From positions 1 through 36,572 of the forward strand of contig CACZBK010000029.1 of assembly GCA_902779395.1 (NCBI GenBank): DNA of 36,572 bases, written 5' to 3'. Position 1 is the stretch's first letter. The number at the start of each line of letters is the position of its first letter. The stretch comes from an uncultured Lachnospiraceae bacterium (GTDB lineage Bacteria; Bacillota; Clostridia; Lachnospirales; Lachnospiraceae). The position numbers and the translations under genes are program-made. Below the pieces are notes generated by a model. It searched no databases, had not been told where the DNA came from, and saw only the letters and a program-made list of their open reading frames with translations. This document shows positions 1 through 7,903 of this stretch, one piece after another.

Positions 1-882
1 TGTATATATATCTTTATCAACAGAGAAAGTTATCTCTGTCCCCGGCATTCCGCCCATATCACAGGGTTTGTAATCCAACGCCCTGAGTCCCGCCTTTTCA
101 TCAAAGCCGAAATACCGTATCTTTTCGCATTTATTATCTTTTAATACATCTCCCGCATGTTCATCATCCATATTCACGCAGGCTGTCCTGCAATTTTTAA
201 ACAGCAGGCTTTTGCATTCCAGATAATCTTCAAAATCCTTATGTTCATTCGGGCCTATATGGTCAGGGGAAATATTTGTGAACACAGCCACATCAAAACA
301 TATCCCGCCCACTCTGTGCATCATAAGCCCCTGTGACGATACCTCCATCACAACTGCCCGCGCTCCGGCATCACACATTTCCCTGAGATATGAGTACAGT
401 TCATAAGACTCCGGGGTCGTATTTACCGAAGGTATCTGCCTTGATATCATATCAGTCTCAACCGTTCCGATCAGTCCGCAGCTGTATCCCAGCGACTGCA
501 CGGCAGATCTTATCATATAGGCCGTCGTACTCTTTCCCTTAGTGCCTGTGATCCCTATAGTACAGAGTTTTTTTTGAGGATAGTCAAACCATGCCGCCGA
601 GCATAGTGCCAGTCCCAGCCGGGTATCCTCTGTAAGATAAAGCAGGCACCCTGCCTGTTCACATGCTTTTTTCTGCTCTTCATCCGCATACTGCGCCAGT
701 ATCGCAGCCGCTCCTTTTGCTGCCGCATCGGCTATTGCACTGTGTCCGTCAAACTTTGCTCCTTTTATAGCTATATACAGACATCCGCTGCATATCTTTC
801 GCGAATCATATACCAGCGCACTGATCTCTGCCGGAGCGGCGTCTATATCAAGATCTTTCAGAAGCTCTTTTAATATCTTCAT
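1..882 (-). CDS. murE: UDP-N-acetylmuramyl tripeptide synthetase MurE, N-terminal part
   Basis: ATP-dependent cytoplasmic ligase that adds the third amino acid of the peptidoglycan stem peptide to UDP-MurNAc-dipeptide. The gene begins at the ATG at 880-882 and runs off the left edge, so 294 residues are visible out of a usual 480-500. The Mur-ligase P-loop GTKGKST lies near residues 113-119, preceded by TIGIT; a Thr-Thr-Pro substrate-binding segment (VNTTPES), EVSSQGL and TNISPDH follow in the order expected for MurE. The C-terminal domain with the DNPR-type specificity motif is outside the window, so whether the substrate is diaminopimelate or lysine cannot be seen; lysA nearby shows only that the diaminopimelate-to-lysine step exists. 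P-loop Lys at the usual Asn position (GTNGKT) is seen in some clostridial MurE-like proteins. Preceded by its own sigma-A-type promoter and a weak ribosome site (AAAGGG). Confidence 0.93.
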   Translation of the reverse strand, partial: MKILKELLKDLDIDAAPAEISALVYDSRKICSGCLYIAIKGAKFDGHSAIADAAAKGAAAILAQYADEEQKKACEQAGCLLYLTEDTRLGLALCSAAWFDYPQKKLCTIGITGTKGKSTTAYMIRSAVQSLGYSCGLIGTVETDMISRQIPSVNTTPESYELYSYLREMCDAGARAVVMEVSSQGLMMHRVGGICFDVAVFTNISPDHIGPNEHKDFEDYLECKSLLFKNCRTACVNMDDEHAGDVLKDNKCEKIRYFGFDEKAGLRALDYKPCDMGGMPGTEITFSVDKDIYT

Positions 883-940
883 GGCAAACCCTTTCACTGC
901 TAAAGATCCTGCCTTGGCACGATCTGTGTATACCTGAGTT

Positions 941-969
941 ATTATAGCAAAAAAATAGACCGTTGCCAA
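941..969 (-). promoter_or_regulatory. murE promoter
   Basis: Read on the minus strand: -35 TTGGCA (964-969), 17-base spacer, -10 TATAAT (941-946) with an extended TGC just before it. Five of six and six of six consensus matches. The -35 element lies in the loop of the upstream terminator hairpin and the spacer contains the terminator's U tract, so the two signals are physically interleaved. The predicted leader is about 50 bases. Confidence 0.75.
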
Positions 970-983
970 ACGGAAACGGTCTA
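949..983 (-). terminator. rho-independent terminator of the recJ-acyltransferase-pfkB operon
   Basis: Minus-strand hairpin: TAGACCGTT (975-983 on the plus strand as its complement) pairs with AACGGTCTA over 9 bases, loop of about 10, followed by seven U (949-955). It lies 75 bases downstream of the kinase stop codon. Confidence 0.8.
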
Positions 984-1005
984 AAATATGAGGGGGAGAT
1001 AGTAA

Positions 1006-1077
1006 ATGTATTCACTATCTGAAAAGATAGTAACTCGCAATTGTGTCCAATTCGTGTTCAAATTGTGTACAAATTAA
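1006..1077 (+). CDS. possible 23-residue ORF with a strong ribosome site
   Basis: A plus-strand ATG at 1006 is preceded at good distance by AGGGGGAG and opens a 23-codon frame ending at TAA 1075-1077, overlapping the 3' end of the kinase gene on the other strand. The segment also holds GATAGT/ACTATC/GATAGT elements that could form alternative hairpins and three loose direct copies of AATTGTGT. I see no convincing plus-strand promoter and I do not recognise the peptide; it may be non-coding. Confidence 0.2.
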   Translation: MYSLSEKIVTRNCVQFVFKLCTN

Positions 1078-1990
1078 TATTTTTTTCGTTTTCTTTTACA
1101 AACGATATATCAAGCTGTCCGCTTTCTTCTTTTAACGCCGCCGAAGCCGACCATAAAAGTGCCTGAGACACACATTCTCTTATATCCGCGCCCCTGATAT
1201 ATGAATAAGCATACCCTGCCACTGCAGCATCTCCGCAGCTAACTGTATTTACTGCATTAAGCTTTATACCTTCGGCGCATATCCTGATCTCCCGGTTGGA
1301 ATAGATAAGACCGTCCCTGCCTCTGCTGAGGAGTATCGAAGAGGCTTTTTTCTGATATATAAGATCATCCATTGCTTTTATGGCATCATCCCTGCCGGAG
1401 ATATCTTTGCCCAGATAAGAAGTAAATTCTGACAGATTGGGCTTTATCATCATGGGACATTCCTTCATTGCGGCACGCAGGGATCCACCTGTCGTATCGA
1501 TTATGGCAGGAACCTTTTTAGCCGATGCGATCTTTAACATAGTCGCATAGATATCAGAAGGAACAGACTGCGGAACAGATCCTGATATGATCAGTATCTC
1601 CGCATCATTCAGCCTGTCCTGGAACGTCTCCATAAAGCTGAGGATCTGATCCGGTCCGACAAAAGGTCCGCTTTCCAGTACTTCAGTGACGTTTCCGGCA
1701 GAATCGATAATATTTCTGTTACAGCGCGTATTTCCCCGTACCATGGTAAAACAGCACTCGGCGCCTTCCGCTTCCAGTACTCCTTCTATGACTTTTCCGT
1801 TAGCTCCTCCAAGAAAACCGCTGATACATACATCAGCGCCGAACTGCCTTAAAAATCTGGCTACATTTACTCCTTTTCCGCCTGCAAAGGGCATCATTTC
1901 CGTAAGACGGTTAACTCCTCCTGCCCTGAAAGGAGCATCCATCCGGCATGTCATGTCTACAGCCGGATTCAAACATATACAGAATATCAA
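1058..1990 (-). CDS. PfkB-family hexose(phosphate) kinase, 1-phosphofructokinase/tagatose-6-phosphate kinase type
   Basis: Cytoplasmic ribokinase-fold enzyme of the FruK/LacC branch that phosphorylates a sugar phosphate with ATP. Visible marks are the N-terminal CLNPAVD (residues 6-12), the first PfkB signature AGGKGVNVARFLRQFG (36-51), IKPNLSE (182-188) and the second signature with the catalytic Asp in SCGDAAVAGY (251-260, Asp254). The usual anion-hole sequence GAGD is SCGD here, a mild departure. Length 310 fits the family. The start is TTG at 1988-1990, overlapping the stop of the upstream gene as TTGA, with AGGAGG about 7 bases before it, which strongly supports the unusual start codon. 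No PTS or fructose genes are adjacent, so the substrate cannot be fixed. Confidence 0.85.
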   Translation of the reverse strand: MIFCICLNPAVDMTCRMDAPFRAGGVNRLTEMMPFAGGKGVNVARFLRQFGADVCISGFLGGANGKVIEGVLEAEGAECCFTMVRGNTRCNRNIIDSAGNVTEVLESGPFVGPDQILSFMETFQDRLNDAEILIISGSVPQSVPSDIYATMLKIASAKKVPAIIDTTGGSLRAAMKECPMMIKPNLSEFTSYLGKDISGRDDAIKAMDDLIYQKKASSILLSRGRDGLIYSNREIRICAEGIKLNAVNTVSCGDAAVAGYAYSYIRGADIRECVSQALLWSASAALKEESGQLDISFVKENEKNINLYTI

Positions 1991-3072
1991 AACACTTCCT
2001 CCTCAGTTTCAGGCATGGTGAAATCCCTGTTTCCGAACATGAATGAGAAGATCTTATTCCGAAACAGCAGGATCACTATGATCTCCATAATGAGTATACA
2101 CACAGCTACCGTCGATCTGTTTGCAAAATTATTCAGCGTTCTCATAAATACCAGATTTCCAAGGTACAGCGAAAGCTTCATTATCCCAAAGCCTGTAACG
2201 CTGACATATATGATTATGGCATGCCTTCCCAGATAATCCAAAGGCCTTACGGTTCCGATCCATACACACAGAAAGAACAGACCACCCGCAAGCAGGACCG
2301 ACACGGGGACCGTCACAAAAGGATTCCCCGTCACCATGGTCTCATAATCACACCACTTTTCAAGAAAAGATAAAGCGACTCCCGCTCCGATCATCAAAAC
2401 AGAGATAAGCACTGTCAGCAGCTTCTTCTCACGTATCTTATCAGCAAAGGCTCCCATAGCATCACCGCAGGCACAGAAAAACATCCCGACGCTTCCTCTC
2501 CAGAAAAGAAGCGCTATGCGCATACCGTATGACTGTATGCTGAATTCCGTCTCTGTCCCGTCATATAAGCCAAGATATCCCTTGAAATAAAGAATCCCCG
2601 TAATAGATAATGCCACCGCCATCAGCAATATGAACATGGGCAGCGCCTTAAAATAGTGTCTGAAGATCCTGTAGCCGCAGACAGCCAGAAAATACGCCGG
2701 CAAAAACCACAGAACCGATATACCGGCGAATGAAACCGTATTCCATATATCCGTATAGATCCGATCCAGCCCAAAAGTCCCCGGTGCGATGTACATACCT
2801 GCGGCATCGATCACAAGGTATATCAGACTGAACCAGAAATACGGTATGATAATACGTTTTATCCCCTCTGCAAAAACCTTTTTTTCATCCGCTTCGTATT
2901 TACCGTTTCCCGCTATCACTCCGGCCGCCATCATGAACAGTGGAAAGCATACTGCATTAAAACGGTATTGAAATGCACTGTTAAGCATTCCCGTTAAAGC
3001 GGTAACGGTAAGTATTATCCCCGCTCCTTTATACAGATCCACCTCATCATGTCTTTTTTTTAGCGCTGTCAT
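1987..3072 (-). CDS. Multi-pass membrane protein, acyltransferase-3 family-like, probably degenerate
   Basis: Integral membrane protein of 361 residues with about ten hydrophobic helices and a short cytoplasmic N-terminus. The opening pattern DLYKGAGIIL, the following PLFMMAAGVIAG and the WFLPAYFLAV segment (about 122-131) resemble the fucose 4-O-acetylase/OafA-like acyltransferase-3 family, which moves acyl groups onto cell-surface sugars. In that family the first helix normally ends with a His (as in VVLGH) and a second His precedes the MPLFFF segment; neither His is present here (ILTVTALTG, FNAVCFPLF). The family assignment is therefore moderate and acyl-transfer activity doubtful. The gene starts directly after the recJ stop codon and overlaps the kinase downstream, so it is co-transcribed with both. 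Confidence 0.65.
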   Translation of the reverse strand: MTALKKRHDEVDLYKGAGIILTVTALTGMLNSAFQYRFNAVCFPLFMMAAGVIAGNGKYEADEKKVFAEGIKRIIIPYFWFSLIYLVIDAAGMYIAPGTFGLDRIYTDIWNTVSFAGISVLWFLPAYFLAVCGYRIFRHYFKALPMFILLMAVALSITGILYFKGYLGLYDGTETEFSIQSYGMRIALLFWRGSVGMFFCACGDAMGAFADKIREKKLLTVLISVLMIGAGVALSFLEKWCDYETMVTGNPFVTVPVSVLLAGGLFFLCVWIGTVRPLDYLGRHAIIIYVSVTGFGIMKLSLYLGNLVFMRTLNNFANRSTVAVCILIMEIIVILLFRNKIFSFMFGNRDFTMPETEEEVF

Positions 3073-4836
3073 CTATTTATAATCCTCCAGAACAAGCTGC
3101 AGACTTGTCTTTCCGTTATATTCATTAATATCGGGTTTATATATCACTGAGATCCTGACCCCGTCCGAAGCTTTTTTTAACAGATCATTAAGTACTTCCG
3201 AACCATATTTATCCTCAATATGCTTCTTTATCATATCTGTTTTATAAAAAGCCTTCAGCTCATATGTCACGCCTTCATCTTCAACGCTGAGTATGCAAAG
3301 CTTTGCTTCCGCTCCTACGGGACTTATCCCCTTGAGTATAAGCCCTGCCCTGGCTATCACGGCTCTGGGATTTGCATTACCGCATGGTTCCATGCATTTG
3401 AGTTCATTCACCAGTTCCCTCGATGCATATTTAAGCGGAAGCTCAAGATCGATCGATATGTGTTCACACAGCTCATCTTCCGTCAGAGTACAGTTTGCAT
3501 TAAGTCTCTGTCTTAATTCGGCAAGCTTTTCTTTCGGAAGTGAAAATCCCGCCGCCTGCGAATGGCCGCCGAAACGGATAAAGATATCGGAGACCTGCGT
3601 CAGGGCATCATACATATTGTATGCCTCCACGGAACGGGCAGACCCTTTCAGCGACTCCTCACCGTCCGTCACGATAAGCGTGGGATGGTAATACCTCTCC
3701 CTTATCCTTCCGGCTACTATTCCGGCGATACTCTCATGGCACTGCGGCAGATAGATCACGTAAACCTTACAGTCAGCATGCTCATTGTCTTCTATCTGTT
3801 TAACAGCAGCATTTGTCGCCTGTTCTGTCATCTGCTTTCTGTTTTCGTTCAGTTCCTTAAGTTCTGCCGCTATCCGGAGTGCCGCAGTCTCATCCCCGCA
3901 TGTAAACAGTTCAAAAGCACGCTCAGCCGTATCGATCCTTCCCGTTGCATTAATACACGGTCCAAGAACAAAACCAAGATGGTATGCACTGACCTGCTTT
4001 CCGTTAAGTCCAAGAACGGCTTTTAACTCCCTTATCCCGTCTGCAGGCCGTTCGCTCATAAGCTTGAGCCCGTATCTTACCAAGGCACGGTTCTCATCCT
4101 TAAGCTCCATTATATCACCGACTGTGGCAAACGCCGCCATCTGGATCAGCGTCTCATCTGTTTCCTCCGGCAGGCACAGCTGAAATTTTTCAGCATAATA
4201 ACAGATAAGCTTATATGCGACAAAAGCACCGCATATACCGGGAAAAGGATATTTACTGTCCGGAAGGTGCGGATCCACTATAGCCTTTGCATCCGGAAGC
4301 AGGTATCTTCTTTCGCTTCCTTCATCCGTATAAGGTATCTCATGATGATCCGTGACCAGCAGGCCTATGCCAAGCTCACGGGCAAGCGCCGCTTCTTCTC
4401 TTGCGGCGATACCGTTATCACAGGTAATGATAAGATCTATTCCGTCTTCCTTCGCCTTCCTTATCATATCGGTATTCATACCGTAACCGTCGCGGACCCT
4501 GTGCGGTATCCTGGCATCGGTATCACCGCCGAAAAAACTTATGCCTTTGTAAAGGACTGTTGTAGCGCAGACACCGTCAATATCATAATCGCCGATTATC
4601 CTTATCTTTGAACCGGCATCTATTGCTTCCTTCAACAATAAAGCACATTCATCTATTCCGTCCAAAAGCCCGGGATCATGAAGTATCTCCATCCCGCCGT
4701 GAAGATATCTTTCGATATCCTCATCACTTTCAATACCTCTGTTTTTCAAAAGCCTTGCGATCACAGGCGAAATACCATGCTTTTTCCCTATCGCAGCATA
4801 GTCTCCGCCCTTCCTGATCATATACCAGTCAGACAT
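3073..4836 (-). CDS. recJ: Single-stranded-DNA-specific 5'-3' exonuclease RecJ
   Basis: Cytoplasmic exonuclease of recombinational and mismatch repair. The DHH phosphoesterase core is complete: IIGDYDIDGVCATT (residues 81-94), ITCDNGIA (147-154) and VTDHHEIP (161-168, DHH 163-165) supply the metal ligands; the DHHA1 domain is shown by GGHSQAAGF (423-431), followed by a C-terminal OB-like region. At 587 residues it is close to the 577 of the E. coli enzyme. Start ATG with AAGGAG upstream. First gene of a three-gene operon with the acyltransferase-like protein and the PfkB kinase, with no intergenic space. Confidence 0.95.
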   Translation of the reverse strand: MSDWYMIRKGGDYAAIGKKHGISPVIARLLKNRGIESDEDIERYLHGGMEILHDPGLLDGIDECALLLKEAIDAGSKIRIIGDYDIDGVCATTVLYKGISFFGGDTDARIPHRVRDGYGMNTDMIRKAKEDGIDLIITCDNGIAAREEAALARELGIGLLVTDHHEIPYTDEGSERRYLLPDAKAIVDPHLPDSKYPFPGICGAFVAYKLICYYAEKFQLCLPEETDETLIQMAAFATVGDIMELKDENRALVRYGLKLMSERPADGIRELKAVLGLNGKQVSAYHLGFVLGPCINATGRIDTAERAFELFTCGDETAALRIAAELKELNENRKQMTEQATNAAVKQIEDNEHADCKVYVIYLPQCHESIAGIVAGRIRERYYHPTLIVTDGEESLKGSARSVEAYNMYDALTQVSDIFIRFGGHSQAAGFSLPKEKLAELRQRLNANCTLTEDELCEHISIDLELPLKYASRELVNELKCMEPCGNANPRAVIARAGLILKGISPVGAEAKLCILSVEDEGVTYELKAFYKTDMIKKHIEDKYGSEVLNDLLKKASDGVRISVIYKPDINEYNGKTSLQLVLEDYK

Positions 4837-4861
4837 ATTCCGCTCCTTGCATTTTCAATTC

Positions 4862-4890
4862 AGTATAACATGAATTTCACAAAATGAACA
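4862..4890 (-). promoter_or_regulatory. putative recJ promoter
   Basis: Minus strand: extended -10 TGT TATACT (4862-4870) with a weak -35 TGTTCA (4885-4890) at 17 bases. The identical string TGTTATACT occurs in the opposite direction at 4911-4919, so the intergenic region carries back-to-back divergent promoters whose -35 regions abut. Confidence 0.5.
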
Positions 4891-4910
4891 CTTCCTTTTT
4901 CTATATATTG

Positions 4911-4919
4911 TGTTATACT
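4911..4919 (+). promoter_or_regulatory. putative -10 of the foldase-glycosyltransferase unit
   Basis: Extended -10 TGT TATACT on the plus strand, mirror of the recJ element; no good -35 is visible at 17 bases (CTTCCT). The leader would be about 70 bases and include the hairpin at 4939-4965. Confidence 0.4.
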
Positions 4920-4938
4920 ATACAAGCTGTTAAAAAAT

Positions 4939-4965
4939 CCTGCATGCTTTTTCACACCATGCAGG
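4939..4965. terminator. hairpin between divergent genes, U tract on the minus side
   Basis: Perfect 8-base inverted repeat CCTGCATG / CATGCAGG with an 11-base loop. On the minus strand it is followed by ATTTTTTAA, so it could act as a terminator for antisense transcription running toward recJ. On the plus strand it sits in the 5' leader of the foldase gene and has no U run. Confidence 0.5.
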
Positions 4966-4996
4966 TGCTTTATGAATACCAGGGAGGAAAAACAAA

Positions 4997-6154
4997 ATGA
5001 GTGAAATAAGCAAGTCCAAGCAGAAAAGAATGGAGCAGGCGCAGCAGCGAAGCATCCAGCACAAAAAGAAGGCAATGGCCACCTTCTGGAAGATCTTTAT
5101 TCCGGTCCTGATCCTGGCCGCCATCGGTGGCGGTATCTATATGTATCAGCTTTCCAAGCTTGATTATTCCAGATATCTCAACGCAAACGGTACGATCAAG
5201 AATGTTAAGGCGTCTGATTATGTTACCGTAAATGATGAAAATATCAGTTTTACCAGATCCGAACTCTTACCCGATGATTCTGAGATAGAATCCGAGATCA
5301 GTTCAGATCTTTCAAAAAACCAGTATCTGTCAGATGATCCCGAACTGTTAAGTTCATATGGAGACAAACTGAGCATCACCTATACATCCACGATGGACGG
5401 AGCTGAATATAAGAAAGCCGAAACTCCTGCCGATTATTCTATCGGTTCGGATGAATTCGGTCCTGATTTTGATGACGCTCTTGAAAACCGCGCTCCCGGT
5501 GAGGACTTTACCGTAAATGTCACTTTTGCCGATGACTATTCCGATGCAGATGCCGCAGGAAAAAGCGCTGATTTTAGTGTTCACGTAGCAGGTATATATC
5601 AGGATCGTGAATTTGATGATACATATGTTCAGGAATTCCACTCAGATGTCGCTTCCACAGCTGATGAATATCGCCAGAGCCTTATAGATAAACACTATGA
5701 AGACAATCTGATGAGCTCTCTTGAAAAGTCACTTTCCGAAAACAGTGTGGTAAGCAAACTGCCTACTGCTTATATGGACAATCTCAAAAAGGTCATCGCC
5801 GACCAGGACAGAAACTACATGCTCTCTATGTATCAGATGTTCGGTATGGCAGCTCCCTCAGGTGAAACCTGGGAGATAATGGGCGCCGCTTCCGAAGAAG
5901 AATTCCAGCAGACCCTTGCATCACAGGCAGATGAAGAAACACGCAAATCCCTTGAGATCCAGTATCTGTTTGAGAAATACGGCTTAAGTATCAGCGAAGC
6001 AGATGTACGGTCTTACTATCAGTCACAGGACGGATATGACGAAGCCGCATTTAACGATATGGTAAAAAACAACGGTATCGGCTATTACGCACAGCAGTAT
6101 ATGAAGACAGCTGTTCTTAATAAACTTAAAGAAACTGTAAAGATAAGCGAATAA
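4997..6154 (+). CDS. Membrane-anchored trigger-factor-like peptidyl-prolyl isomerase/foldase
   Basis: 385 residues: a short, strongly basic cytoplasmic N-terminus (1-26), one transmembrane segment (about 30-50, IFIPVLILAAIGGGIYMYQL) without a cleavage site, then an extracytoplasmic part. Residues about 105-205 match an FKBP domain (YGDKLSITY, a central DGAEY, FGPDFDDAL, PGEDFTVNVTF, ADAAGKSADFSVHV). The remaining 180 residues are helical and resemble the C-terminal chaperone domain of trigger factor/SurA. Trigger factor itself is cytosolic and ribosome-bound; here the ribosome-binding domain is replaced by a membrane anchor, so the likely role is folding of exported proteins, as for PrsA. Strong ribosome site GGGAGGAAAA. 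Forms a unit with the downstream glycosyltransferase (19-base gap). Confidence 0.8.
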   Translation: MSEISKSKQKRMEQAQQRSIQHKKKAMATFWKIFIPVLILAAIGGGIYMYQLSKLDYSRYLNANGTIKNVKASDYVTVNDENISFTRSELLPDDSEIESEISSDLSKNQYLSDDPELLSSYGDKLSITYTSTMDGAEYKKAETPADYSIGSDEFGPDFDDALENRAPGEDFTVNVTFADDYSDADAAGKSADFSVHVAGIYQDREFDDTYVQEFHSDVASTADEYRQSLIDKHYEDNLMSSLEKSLSENSVVSKLPTAYMDNLKKVIADQDRNYMLSMYQMFGMAAPSGETWEIMGAASEEEFQQTLASQADEETRKSLEIQYLFEKYGLSISEADVRSYYQSQDGYDEAAFNDMVKNNGIGYYAQQYMKTAVLNKLKETVKISE

Positions 6155-6173
6155 TCATTTATCAGGAGAGATC

Positions 6174-7130
6174 ATGTCAAAAAAGAATCTGATCATGGGT
6201 GTCACCAAACATTACTGGTGGTATAAAATAGAACCGTTTTATGTATCCTGTGCCAAACAGAACGGTGAAAACTGCGATATCGTCGCTTTCACCAAAGATC
6301 TGTCTGCATATACTATGGATAAGCTCAGAGAATATCATATTCACTGCGTAGAGATACCGGACCGTTATGAAAAAGAAGGTCCTATCGATTACCGTTACGG
6401 TCTGTATATAAATATTCTCAACAAAAAAAGACAGGACTACGACCAGGTTCTTTTTTGCGATACCAGAGATGTGTTCTTTCAGAGACCCATGTTCGGATCC
6501 GCCTCCGAAGAGCCGTATCTGGGTGTTGCCGTTGAAAGCGGCAGGATAAGCGAAGATGAATGGAACCGCCGCTGGATGCAGGAACGCTTCGGTATGGATC
6601 AATATGAAGCGAACAAAGACAAATATGTACTCTGTGCCGGAACCATATGGGGAAGCAGCGACATCATCTATTCATTCTGCAACTCGATGATAGATAACTT
6701 ATCCGACCCTGCTTTTAACTTTATCGATATCAATGACCAGACTTCCTACCAGTACATGGTCTATAACAAAATAGTCCCCGCAGACGGTGCAGCGGTTCAT
6801 TTCTCGGAACTCAAAAACGGCCCGGTAGCTACGATCGGTCATAAAGAAGACTATCATGTCACCGGGGATATCCTGTACTGTCCCGAAAACGGCGAAAACA
6901 TCCCCTCTCTTATCCATCAGTGGGATCGTCATAAGGAACTCTACGGATTTGTCAGGAAATATCACAGAGAAAAACACCCCCGCATTCAATGGAAGCGTTA
7001 CAATGATTATCTGAGCTTTAAGGATATTGCTTTAAGCAGCTATCATGACGGACATATACTGAATATGCTTATCGCCACAATAAAGTATCTTCTCGCAAAA
7101 AAGCCTGCCGGAGAAAAGCTCTGGAAGTGA
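6174..7130 (+). CDS. Putative GT-A-fold glycosyltransferase
   Basis: 318-residue soluble protein without signal peptide. QVLFCDTRDVFFQRP (91-105) is the type of beta-strand plus Asp-x-x-Asp site that binds metal and nucleotide-sugar in GT-A glycosyltransferases, and VLCAGTIWGSSDIIYSF further on resembles the acceptor-side strand of the same fold. An N-terminal segment with MGVTKHYWWYKIEPFY and IVAFTKDLS fits the start of such a domain. The sugar donor and acceptor are unknown. GGAG ribosome site; follows the foldase closely and ends only 5 bases from the convergent murI gene, with no clear terminator between them. Confidence 0.6.
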   Translation: MSKKNLIMGVTKHYWWYKIEPFYVSCAKQNGENCDIVAFTKDLSAYTMDKLREYHIHCVEIPDRYEKEGPIDYRYGLYINILNKKRQDYDQVLFCDTRDVFFQRPMFGSASEEPYLGVAVESGRISEDEWNRRWMQERFGMDQYEANKDKYVLCAGTIWGSSDIIYSFCNSMIDNLSDPAFNFIDINDQTSYQYMVYNKIVPADGAAVHFSELKNGPVATIGHKEDYHVTGDILYCPENGENIPSLIHQWDRHKELYGFVRKYHREKHPRIQWKRYNDYLSFKDIALSSYHDGHILNMLIATIKYLLAKKPAGEKLWK

Positions 7131-7135
7131 TCCTG

Positions 7136-7903
7136 TCATTCTTTCAGATGTTTCATGATCTTTTCATAAAAAACAAGCTTTTCTTTATCTTTTACTTCCC
7201 TGCCTGATTCATAATAAAAGATCTCATTTTTTCCCTCTGAAGGGATGCCCATCCCTTCGAGGATCTTCTTAAGATTTCTGGCAGTCCCCGCACTTCCGTC
7301 TATCATCCGGATATCCCGTCCGAAAACCGCGCGGATCGCATCTTTAAAATGATTAAAATGTGTACAGCCGAAAACTACTATACCATAATCATTAAGTTCT
7401 ATATCTGATAATTCTTCGGAGATACACTCTCTTACCGCTTCCGAATCAAACTCGCCTCTTTCGGCAAATGACACAAGTCCCGGCATAGCTTTTACATCCA
7501 CGAGTTTTTCGTTATCCACACGGCTGATAAGATCTTCCAGCTTTTTTTCATGGGCAGTCACTTCGGTTGCCAGTACAAGTATCCTTTTCCCTTCATTATG
7601 CTCAACAGCAGGCTTTACAGCCGGCTCTATACCTATTATCGGAATGGTAAATCTCTCTCTCAGATATCCGGCGGCAGCTGCCGTAGCCGTATTACATGCG
7701 ATCACAACGGCATCACAGCCACGTTCTATAAGAAAACTGACCGCCTTTTGGGAATATTCCCTGATCTGACCGGCTGTCTTATTCCCATACGGAACATTAT
7801 CACTGTCCGCATAATAATAATATGCTTCATCAGGCATTAAAGCAAGTGCTTCATTAAGCACTGTAAGCCCTCCTATACCGGAATCAAACATACCTATCTT
7901 CAT
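7136..7903 (-). CDS. murI: Glutamate racemase MurI
   Basis: Converts L- to D-glutamate for the peptidoglycan stem peptide. Both catalytic cysteines are present, Cys70 in IACNTATAAA and Cys180 in VVFGCTHFNHF, as are the N-terminal FDSGIGGLTVL and DNVPYGNKT. Length 255 is normal. Its ATG overlaps the stop of the pseudouridine synthase gene as ATGA, so it is the last gene of the long operon that begins at 14019. Confidence 0.95.
   Translation of the reverse strand: MKIGMFDSGIGGLTVLNEALALMPDEAYYYYADSDNVPYGNKTAGQIREYSQKAVSFLIERGCDAVVIACNTATAAAAGYLRERFTIPIIGIEPAVKPAVEHNEGKRILVLATEVTAHEKKLEDLISRVDNEKLVDVKAMPGLVSFAERGEFDSEAVRECISEELSDIELNDYGIVVFGCTHFNHFKDAIRAVFGRDIRMIDGSAGTARNLKKILEGMGIPSEGKNEIFYYESGREVKDKEKLVFYEKIMKHLKE

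Noticed and set aside
4939-4965. Riboswitch in the foldase leader
   Set aside because: Only a single short hairpin is present, with no known aptamer motif and no regulated terminator on the plus strand.
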